Positions 52,301 to 60,300 of a stretch of 64,000 nucleotides of DNA are shown here, piece after piece. The translations under genes and the position numbers were made by a program. Position 1 is the stretch's first letter; the number at the start of each line of letters is the position of its first letter. The notes beneath the pieces are model-generated. The model was given only the letters and a program-made list of their open reading frames with translations, ran no database searches and was not told the origin of the DNA. This stretch comes from Symbiodinium natans. Its lineage: Eukaryota > Sar > Dinophyceae > Suessiales > Symbiodiniaceae. The DNA is taken from positions 1,182,524 through 1,246,523 of the forward strand of contig CAJNDS010002113.1 of NCBI GenBank assembly GCA_905221605.1, given 5' to 3'.

Positions 52301-53899
52301 GTCCAACCAGAATTTATTCGCAGGAAGCTGAAATTCATCATGGACACAGGATGCGGACATGACCTTATCTCTCTAGAAAAGGTCGCCAAGCACGGCATCG
52401 ACACTGCAATGGATTGCGAATCTACATCGTTCCAGACGGCGAATGGTGTCACTATGACCAACCAGACGGCGGAGTTCTTGACGAAATCCTTCAAGGAGCC
52501 CATCAAAGCACATGTATTGGAGAATACACCTTCTGTGCTGTCAGTTGGGAAGAGATGCATGCTTCACGGCTATTCCTTTGTATGGCCCGCAGGACGTCCA
52601 CCATTTATGGTGAACGATGCTGGCGAGAGGATACAATTCTTCGTGCAAGGAGACATCCCCTATGTCAGAGTGGGAAGCAAAGGAGCCAAAGCCCATGAGG
52701 AACCCGACGCGATGGAAATGTTCCGCTTGGTGCAGAAGTACAAGGACAAGGTGGACGATGATACCGACGACGGTTCGACGTATGTTGCGGTACCAGGTCT
52801 TGACGACATCGGCGAGGAGATCCCCGACGTAGCTTCCGAAGCTGACGAAGAAGAAGACGGCGAAGTGGTCGAAGGCGATGAAGTTCGTGAAGATGAACCA
52901 CAAGCCGAACTTCCAGTTGAGGCTGAGGGCGACGCGCAGGAGATCGACGTGGAAGGTGACGAATCTGGTCCAGATAGAAGGGCGAAGGTCGGCACCTTGA
53001 AGGCCGAAGCGAACACCTTGGCTCATCTTTGTACCCATCGATTCCGGAATCCCTACTGTGATGCGTGCGTGAGAGCGAAGATGAAGCACTTCAGAACCCA
53101 AAAGGGAGCATTCAAACGAGAAGTCAATGAGTGGGGTGACTTGGTGACGTTCGACTTTGTGGATATGGGAAAAGCCACGGATAAGGGGGTGGGTCTTGAC
53201 GACGAGCTCCGTGAAATCCTGGTATTCCGCGACGTGGCTACGAAGGTGGTCGCAGCATATCCCACAATATCCAGAGAAGAAGGAGAAGTTGTACGATGTA
53301 TGAAGAGATTCATGGGAAAGAAGAAAGTGAGGCTGGCGTATAGTGACTGCGCAGATGAGTTCATTGCGGCGATGAACAAGCTCAAAATTCCATTGGATCA
53401 CTCATTGCCAGGACGTCCTATGAACAACTCTCTGGCGGAAAGGACCAACCAGTTCGTCATCACTGCTACAGCCACGTCGTTGCTGCATGCAGGGCTACCT
53501 GCGAACTATTGGCCCTATGCCTTGAATTGCGTCACTCACAATCTCAACGCCGAGGATGTGGATGGTGAGTCGGCGTGGCAGAGAATGTCTGGGAAAGAAT
53601 TCCCGGGAAAGTTGATTCCGTTTGGAGCAAAGGTTTACTTCAAACCGACCGAGACCCGCGAACCAACATATGGTGGAAAGTTTGACCCGAAGGGAATACC
53701 CGGCATTTTCGCAGGATATGTCCTTAATGCGGGGCAAACATGGTCACGAAAGTATCGTGTGTGGGACATGAAGGAGTTCGCGAATGCCAACTTTGCGCAT
53801 GATGCGAAAGTGCCTCGCAAGCTTCAAATTCCCTACATCACCGAACGGGTCATCATGCCGGATGAAATTGCCTTTCCGCTCAAGCTCGAGTACGAGTGA
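49352..53899 (+). CDS. Gag core, protease and integrase of a Ty1/copia-type retroelement
   Basis: 1,515 codons in the same frame as 48,221, with no ATG before 49,382. In order: the rest of the coiled coil; a Pro/Gly-rich linker with two FGGPP repeats; an acidic Gly-rich stretch; a Gag core (from about residue 390); two CCCH zinc fingers at 51,503-51,559 (C-x7-C-x5-C-x3-H) and 51,647-51,703 (C-x8-C-x4-C-x3-H); a Lys/Ala-rich tract; an aspartic protease signature FIMDTGCGHDLIS with DTG at 52,343; an acidic spacer; and the integrase zinc motif HLCTH...CDAC at 53,024. Catalytic candidates are Asp 53,153, Asp 53,345 and Glu 53,438. The order protease-integrase before RT defines the copia superfamily. 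Ends at TGA 53,897. Confidence 0.85.
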   Translation, partial: AAALRQAVHEMEQRLEGQHASLPSIHEELQRVRAECQSHEDVNRRLTSELDAARQVQTYNRPTSAGTSEWDNVSSVPRVGVHNSRPQSVQSRSGITQAYSSPEEVDRDVPMSSTTESRFKTWVQNTIPGVGSASPAHSQGGDASKEGSGPPALPTRPSLFGGPPIPVTESRPTSTRTSLFGGPPVLVPEVPSVPNLAPGRMFTTGLLDLPPGLATRPHTSQLLADPPTASTSYQCVRQPSRSRHTGEVTPGMASEIPPNAPNHPQDPRANASTTVQQEALRRQMDDLREEMSRMRDTEARLRRERDQWRTIAEEQEQENEGEEGENEEEGEPEEDGDKTDPGSWKPIKKGGGGGDGGGDPDSSPHGGGGGGGGGSGPEDGPDYTEGPKISRREADKINVPAFPKVTHLDAWQAAVTTNVLAACADTNQSDWIKWLQESFKPMPDVEGLNDSGHVKFRSIDVKLASAMTLMLRNAGDQAADLFLEVNLKSNAYIRGTEYKVLKGRQIIAMMMESFRTRDRLDMVYTIDYLTKLQYPGDNKIAAFKATWLEIISRIRPEDVPSTNALCDILYQKISGSSEMNMELKLYYDIKSYDDPERSHDMLLRIMDRAVQRRREKKNLNETQHGLNQMVAGKDLLAAPARPDPKGPPSSAPDKDKKKKTNERGKDKEAADAAPVLPKSKAKAHEKDKKKGKGKGKERSRSPSSSRSLTDKEKAKIRCKFHFGGGCNAGKNCKWSHKDTDRGRPSSRDDKNQRTRRPSSKPSEQPCFQWSKNGSCSRENCPFKHDPAKAAPATGETDANAKANAKAKAKDKKKKPEPAAPAIAIRGLPAVPVLRSLGDGDSDDESIDGDAASDCSTDDEIGSYHRDVKDLKVSFERGTKFASSKPRRSHKDRGFAPRLFTEANLKHENHISEVEYEKHKARARARLMEDMCLGKDGGCIPVRIPGTEKVIVFKFDNKKGKFHERALSVDESRKELMKNPNMCMVQPEFIRRKLKFIMDTGCGHDLISLEKVAKHGIDTAMDCESTSFQTANGVTMTNQTAEFLTKSFKEPIKAHVLENTPSVLSVGKRCMLHGYSFVWPAGRPPFMVNDAGERIQFFVQGDIPYVRVGSKGAKAHEEPDAMEMFRLVQKYKDKVDDDTDDGSTYVAVPGLDDIGEEIPDVASEADEEEDGEVVEGDEVREDEPQAELPVEAEGDAQEIDVEGDESGPDRRAKVGTLKAEANTLAHLCTHRFRNPYCDACVRAKMKHFRTQKGAFKREVNEWGDLVTFDFVDMGKATDKGVGLDDELREILVFRDVATKVVAAYPTISREEGEVVRCMKRFMGKKKVRLAYSDCADEFIAAMNKLKIPLDHSLPGRPMNNSLAERTNQFVITATATSLLHAGLPANYWPYALNCVTHNLNAEDVDGESAWQRMSGKEFPGKLIPFGAKVYFKPTETREPTYGGKFDPKGIPGIFAGYVLNAGQTWSRKYRVWDMKEFANANFAHDAKVPRKLQIPYITERVIMPDEIAFPLKLEYE

Positions 53900-56800
53900 A
53901 TGAACGGAACACTTGAAGGACTGAAAGAAGGAAAGGATCTAGGAGGAAAAGAAATCAAGGACAAGCCACCAGGAGGAGGTGACGACGACAATGGCGATCA
54001 TGGTGGTGACCTACCTGATCGCCAAGAACGCGTCAAAGCCATGGAGAAGGAAATGCTCGACTATGTCATGGAGAACGATGACATTGTGCCTGATCTTTCA
54101 GAATTTCCAGATGATCAACCCGGTGAACCTCGCGACGGACCAGCATTGGAGTCTGAAGATGCCAAAGCCCTCAGATTGATTGGCGACTCCATTCTCGACA
54201 GTGCAGGAAGTGTACCACAGAGCGAAGGAGTACCGGATGTTGCTTCGGATCCTCCGAGCAGCAAAAGGGAAACTAAGCGTGGTACTCCCCCCAAAACCGT
54301 TTCGGAACCTCCGGACGGCAAAGGGGAACCTGCATCGTCATCACGCGGTCCAACTGGGCGTTCCATTCCGGACATTGACGAGACCGACCCTGCATTCATC
54401 ATCGCAAAGCTCAAGGAAGCTGGACTCATCGGACCGGAACCCGAGTTCTGGAAGTTCGGTACTCCCGGCGACGGTCGTGTCTACATCAATGACGACGGCG
54501 AACCTTGCAAGATCGACAAGCGGGGGGCTCCGTTCAAGATTGGGAGTGATGGTAGACGATTGCTACCCTCCACACGTCCGAAGGGCAAGTTCACTCCTGA
54601 AGAATGGCACAAGCTCGGAAGCGAAGGAAGGAAGATCGAACTTAAGAAGATCAAGAAGGTCGAAGAGAAGGAGGCCAAGAAGGCTCGCAAGAAGGAGGCC
54701 AAGGAGAAGAAGAAAGGCAAAGAGCATAAAGACGCACTCGTTGCATCGTTGGAGGCGTTACTTCCCAAGGTCGTGCCTGCGGAGAAGATCGATTTGGACT
54801 TCAGGGCGGGAACGACTACTGGATGGACATGGTGCGAGGAACAGGTGACGCAGATTGCCACAGAAATGTTTCTGGACGATGTGCTGCCTGCTCTTCCAAG
54901 TGAATTGGCAGAGTTCGGATTGAGAGCTCCTCGCATGCCATGTGTGTCATCAACCAAAGAGAAACACAGAGAGAAGCTTGCATGTGCAGCGCCGTGCTTC
55001 AACGCCATGGTTACACGTCCAGTCAACCGCAAGGAGATGTACGAGAATCCCAAAGCCATGGAGGCGTTCATGAAAGAATGGAAAGGCTTGTGGGATCAGG
55101 AAGTCTTCGACTTTAGCCAAGTGCGGGAGTACGACGACGTGGTCAGAGAAGCGAAGAATTCCAACGCGAAGGTGCACATGGCAAGAGTGCATGGTCTCAT
55201 CTATGAGAAGAACTATCAACTCAAAGAAGGGGACCCTGCAAGGAAGTTCAAAGGAAGAGGTGTGCTGCTTGGAGATCAAGTCAAAGATCAGAATATGGAG
55301 GCGGCGCTGTTCCAGGACCTCGGAAACTCTCCGGCAACCTTTGATGCGTCTCGTTGGGCCGACTTCTACGGGTGCCTACCCGGGAACGACGTTCAGATGG
55401 CGGATGCTATCCAGGCCTACATTCAGGCTAAGTTGACGGGGACTCCGTGCTGGGTTGAACTTCCAGACGAGGCTTGGCATCCTTCGGTGAACCGGAGGAA
55501 ATTTCGCAGACCAGTCTGCAGGCTCGTGAAAGCACTCTATGGGCATCCGGACGCTGGTACAATGTGGGAACAACATTGTCACACCGCAGTCCAGAAGATG
55601 GGTTTTGCACCAGTTGGTGAGGAATGGCCGTCTCTTTACTTCCATGCAGGAATGAAGCTCCTATTGGTCATCTACGTCGACGACTTGAAGCTCGCCGGTC
55701 CGGCGGAGAACCTCCCGAAGGGGTGGAACATGCTTCGTAAGGAACTTCGTCTTGAGGAGGAAACTCCGCTTGGTTTGTATTTGGGATGTCGCATCTCAAA
55801 GGGGGAAGCCAAACTTCACGACAACACCGAAGTGCGAACTGTCACTTATGACATGGAAACCTATCTCGAAATGACAGTACAAAAGTACTGTGAAACCACG
55901 GGGTTTCCTGTGGACAAATTCAAGAAGGTACCATCTCCCAGTCCAGTTGAAGAAACCAAAAATCACCCGGCTAGGGCACCGTGTCATCCAGGTGCTGCAA
56001 GCCATCGGTGTCAATGGTGTGGACACACAATGCCTGTCGATAAGGGCGGACGGCTTCTACCTCCACCACCGGTTCCCAAGGGCCCACAGGAAACGGAACT
56101 CCATGAGGCAGACAGGGGTACTCTTGCCCCGCATGCGGCGAGCATCCTCATGAAGTTGCTCTATGCTGCAAGAATTTGCAGGTTTGATTTGCTGCGAAGC
56201 ATAAACAACCTTGCGCGACGCATTACAAAGTGGTCCAAGAAGGAGGATGCGGCTCTGCATCATTTGATGTGCTACGTCCATCAGTCCAAAGGTCATAAGA
56301 TGATCGGATGGGTCGGCGATTCCATGGATGCTACTTCCATAGGGTTGTATGCGGATGCGGATTATGCTGGTTGTGGCGAGAGTTTGCGTTCTACTTCGGG
56401 GGCTCACATGCATATTCAGGGACCGCATACACGGTTCCCGTTGGCAGGTGTCAGTAAGCGACAGGGTTGCGCCAGCCACTCTACTCCCGAAGCGGAAATT
56501 GTGGCTGCGGACTATGCGATGTCGCGTATTGGCATTCCGGCCATCACATTGTGGCGTTTGATTGGGGGCAAAGATCTTAATTTCGTGTTCTACGATGACA
56601 ATCAAACGATGATCGGCGTGGTCCGCACAGGCAAGAACCCGACGATGCGCCATTTGGAACGCTCACACGGGATCTGCATTGCGTGGATGCACGAGGTGTT
56701 CCAGGAGGGGTACGTGTCTCTGGCTTACGAGGTCACCGCCAAAATGGCGGCCGATATCCATACGAAGGCCTTTAAAGACCACGTCTCTTGGGCTCACGCG

Positions 56801-57355
56801 TGTCAGCTAATTAACATCATGCCTCCCACGATGCTTTCGAGTGTTGAGGTCATGGACATGATGAAGGCTACACACCAACAATCGGCTGATGAGAAAGGTC
56901 ATCAGCACTACTCGTTTAAGAACGAGGTTCCCTGTTTTCCTTACACGCAAACACCTATCTTGCCCCAGGAGCTGTATAGGGCCGGTTTGTCCAGTAAGGA
57001 GGGTGTCCAGGAAACGGACAGTACTGATCCGATCTTGGTGGTGAAGTTCCCGCGCATGCTCCGCGGCGTCCCCAGTGCTTTGCGACCGGGGAAGTATTTG
57101 CGGTCCACGTGGATTCTGCGTGAAGGGCAATATGGCATCGTATCGAGGATGAGGTCCCTATCCCGTCGGAACCTCAGAAATTCGATCGGTATGTCGAGCG
57201 CGCTGTGTTTCAATATCACTTCCAACGGGGCTCGGCGGCGACGACGCGTGTGCACCGCACCGCGTCGCCTGCCGTGTCTGCGTCCCCGCTGCCCGACTGT
57301 TCGCGCTGTCGCGTCCGCGATTCGCCCGCGCTCTGTAGGCAAGTGTGCGACTTAG
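53900..57355 (+). CDS. reverse transcriptase and RNase H of the copia-type element
   Basis: Begins with ATG immediately after the TGA, again in the same frame. Residues 1-350 are acidic then Lys-rich spacer. The RT follows with AYIQAKLTG, KALYGHPDAG and the catalytic YVDD at 55,673-55,684 (residues 592-595). Next comes a Cys/His/Pro-rich insert (about residues 680-740), then RNase H with YADADYAGC (about 817), STPEAEIVAADYA, FYDDNQT and ADIHTKAF. These match the copia RVT_2 plus RNase HI order. After residue 1,070 the frame becomes Arg/Ser-rich and implausible, while the -1 frame becomes protein-like, suggesting a frameshift near 57,130. Confidence 0.85.
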   Translation: MNGTLEGLKEGKDLGGKEIKDKPPGGGDDDNGDHGGDLPDRQERVKAMEKEMLDYVMENDDIVPDLSEFPDDQPGEPRDGPALESEDAKALRLIGDSILDSAGSVPQSEGVPDVASDPPSSKRETKRGTPPKTVSEPPDGKGEPASSSRGPTGRSIPDIDETDPAFIIAKLKEAGLIGPEPEFWKFGTPGDGRVYINDDGEPCKIDKRGAPFKIGSDGRRLLPSTRPKGKFTPEEWHKLGSEGRKIELKKIKKVEEKEAKKARKKEAKEKKKGKEHKDALVASLEALLPKVVPAEKIDLDFRAGTTTGWTWCEEQVTQIATEMFLDDVLPALPSELAEFGLRAPRMPCVSSTKEKHREKLACAAPCFNAMVTRPVNRKEMYENPKAMEAFMKEWKGLWDQEVFDFSQVREYDDVVREAKNSNAKVHMARVHGLIYEKNYQLKEGDPARKFKGRGVLLGDQVKDQNMEAALFQDLGNSPATFDASRWADFYGCLPGNDVQMADAIQAYIQAKLTGTPCWVELPDEAWHPSVNRRKFRRPVCRLVKALYGHPDAGTMWEQHCHTAVQKMGFAPVGEEWPSLYFHAGMKLLLVIYVDDLKLAGPAENLPKGWNMLRKELRLEEETPLGLYLGCRISKGEAKLHDNTEVRTVTYDMETYLEMTVQKYCETTGFPVDKFKKVPSPSPVEETKNHPARAPCHPGAASHRCQWCGHTMPVDKGGRLLPPPPVPKGPQETELHEADRGTLAPHAASILMKLLYAARICRFDLLRSINNLARRITKWSKKEDAALHHLMCYVHQSKGHKMIGWVGDSMDATSIGLYADADYAGCGESLRSTSGAHMHIQGPHTRFPLAGVSKRQGCASHSTPEAEIVAADYAMSRIGIPAITLWRLIGGKDLNFVFYDDNQTMIGVVRTGKNPTMRHLERSHGICIAWMHEVFQEGYVSLAYEVTAKMAADIHTKAFKDHVSWAHACQLINIMPPTMLSSVEVMDMMKATHQQSADEKGHQHYSFKNEVPCFPYTQTPILPQELYRAGLSSKEGVQETDSTDPILVVKFPRMLRGVPSALRPGKYLRSTWILREGQYGIVSRMRSLSRRNLRNSIGMSSALCFNITSNGARRRRRVCTAPRRLPCLRPRCPTVRAVASAIRPRSVGKCAT

Positions 57356-60300
57356 TGGTCCGCGCCGCCCATGGGGGGTATGGGGGTGTTTTTCGCGCTG
57401 GGTCTGAAGGCATGGGGGGTGATATCAACGAAATTCCTGCGCTCGAATCTACCGTCGTCGCTGTTGCGCGCGCCGCAAAAGAAGCAGATTTTCCTCAATC
57501 TACATTCGTGCCCGAATTCATCGAGGTGAATCGTGCTGGGACTGGTAATCATGAAGTCGTTTTCCAAGACAAGCACGGGAAAGAGATGTTTAAGGCACGG
57601 AGTGACTCGCTCAGCGGGGCTACAGGATTTTCCATGACGATTAAAGCTTCGGATGTCGAAAACAGTAGCCCTCGCGTGTGGTTGCTCGTAGGTCTGGAAG
57701 AGGATAACTGGTGGCAGACGTATGCACCGCCGGACGTCAACGTCATCTGCGTGCCGGAAGCGGATGCACGCGGCGCCTACCAGTACTGCAAAGACATCAT
57801 TAAATGGTCGTTCAAGGATCTTCGGAACGTTCTGTTCATAGGAGCAGGGGCGCTGAATCGAGCTTCATGGCTTGATGTTGATCCTAGAGAACGCTTTTAT
57901 GAAGACCGAGACGTCGTAGACTACCCCTGGGGGGAGATCATTGATTTAGTCTTTGAAGCCCGGAAGAAAGGGGCGACTACTATCGTCGAGGTTCCTGACA
58001 AGCCGAAGTTTCGAAAGTCGGCACAGTACAAAAACATAGTTGATTGCATGAAGTGGGAGAGATTCACAATTGCTGATTGCTGCCACGGTCGGAGGATCTG
58101 CGTTCCACAGGGAAGCGGGGCCCCGAACATCATGTATGTCAACGAAGCTACTGAGTTTCTCATTCATGGACTCAAAGCCCCTGAAAACATGAAGGGTGTG
58201 TGCGGCATGCAACATCATCATGCATCACGTGAAGCTGTCGAGATTCACGGGGATGGGTGTGGAAAGAGAACCAGTAAAGTGTCACGCCTCTTGTTGAAGA
58301 TGCTTTCTGAACGGGACGCCAAGGTTGGGGACCCCAAGGCCTGCAGTTCTGTTGAGAAGTTACCGTCGGGTAAGGACAGGATGATCATTGAATTCTGTTG
58401 CTCTAAGGACAGTAGCCTGGGCAAATCCTCGAGTGCTACGAAGGGAGCTCACGTCATGCGTGTGCATGAAGCCCTTCAAGCCCAAACCAAGGCATGTGAA
58501 AGCAACATCCTCAAGGAAGCGGAACGATTCCGAAAATCCAATCCCAAATGTCCGATTCTTGTTTTCGCTTCTCTTCCGTGCACTGGGGGGTCCAATTGGA
58601 TCAAGGTGAACGAAGTGGGGGGTGAAACTGAAAAGGGAAAGGAGCATCGGAAGAAATTTAGGGACTTACTCAAAGCTCTCAAACGCCTTTTGCGAAAGCT
58701 GGCGGTATTTTCCCCCAAAGTTGCTTTTGAGTTGCCGAAAACCTGTTTGTATTGGAGTTGGCCCGAAGTTCAAGCCCTAATAAAGCAGCATTCATTGCGT
58801 GTTGCACGAATGGACGGTTGCATGATGGGTGTTGTTGACAAAGACGGCAGTCCTTTACTCAAAGCTTGGTGCATCGCCACGAATGTGTCAACCATGTTGA
58901 ACCTCAAAGGGGTCACGTGCGATAACACACATGAACATGGCACACCAAGAGGTCAGGCGCTCAGGGAGGCAGGAAACTACACACCACACATGGCAAAGCT
59001 GTTGCACAACGCATGGCGTGATGAAGCTCGCAATATCTGCAGGGGCTCTGCTCAGAGTGTTCATGTGGCAGCTTCATGTGTACTTGTTCATGTCAGTTTG
59101 CGTTGCAGTAACAGCCAGGTGCAACATGAATTCCAAGGTACTTGCATAATTGTTTGTCCTACACCTGGAACAGGGTTCGGATCCTCCGACCCTAATCCAA
59201 AGTGCAGTGAGGAGTTCGGCTCCGCCGGCTCGGATCTGCATCTGGGGAAGGGATTCGGCTCCGCCGGTCCTAGAACCAGCATGGACGGACAACAGCAGAG
59301 GCCCATCCCTCCGCATGTTCCATGGTCGCGACCTCAAGACCTCTTCTCCCTGCCGTACCAGAGATCGGGCATCAACATTCCTGTTGGCAATGGGATGACT
59401 GCTTTGCGCACGACATGTCATGCGCTGCGATCATTGAGAGGGCAACCTCTTCCTGGACGATTGGAGCAAGGCATGGTCGCCACGAATGCGAACATTGCTG
59501 CGTGGGTGGAATTTGGAGTGCCAGCTATCCTTTTGGCGGCAGTTGCGGCACCATCCAGCCCATATGGTTTTCCTGAAGTCAGAGTTCGGGAGCTGTTTCG
59601 AGGTGTGGTGGAAAGCCTGTTGCCAGCAAGGAGCGCGGAGAGCTACAAGACAGTCCTTAGCCATGTCACAACGTTTATCAAGGTCGTCAAGACTGCGATA
59701 AGCACTGATTCGACTCGACAGGTGCTGCAGGAGCTTCTGGACCACGTCATTGAGATTGACCTCTTCAAGAACATTGACATGTTCGTCGACGTTTTGGTTC
59801 AAGATGCTGAACAAGGGCGTTTGGATCCTCAATATCCATGTTTGACGGTGGTGACTATGGACGGATATCTTGATCCGAATGTCATTTGCAGAACAGTCGT
59901 TACCAAGAGTCCGTGGATCTATGTGACCAGGTACAACGACTGGATGCGGCTTAATTCCTACTTTCGCGAGAACCTCCCCAACCGTCGTGAAGGGCTACCA
60001 TGCATGCTCCTCACCCAGGACTTCTGGGATTTGCTGGATCTGATATGGTCAATGGCGAAGCAAGTGGGTTACTGCTTGAGAAGCCACAATCAGGTCGCCG
60101 AGCACACGCAGATGAATGTGTGGGATCTGAACGAGATCGTGGTCGACCCCCCGGAGAACGTGTCCGCGGCGGTCGCTCACGCAGTCAACAGCCTCCAAGG
60201 GTTGTCGGTCGCCATGCATACAGCCCACGAATACCTCAACGACAGTCGGACGGTGTGGCCATCGGAACCATCGAGAACGACCGGAGCCGAGCTCAGGGAG

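Noticed and set aside
53024-53055. Host C2H2 or zinc-ribbon protein suggested by HLCTH...CDAC
   Set aside because: Position between protease and the D-D-E catalytic core makes it the integrase HHCC domain.
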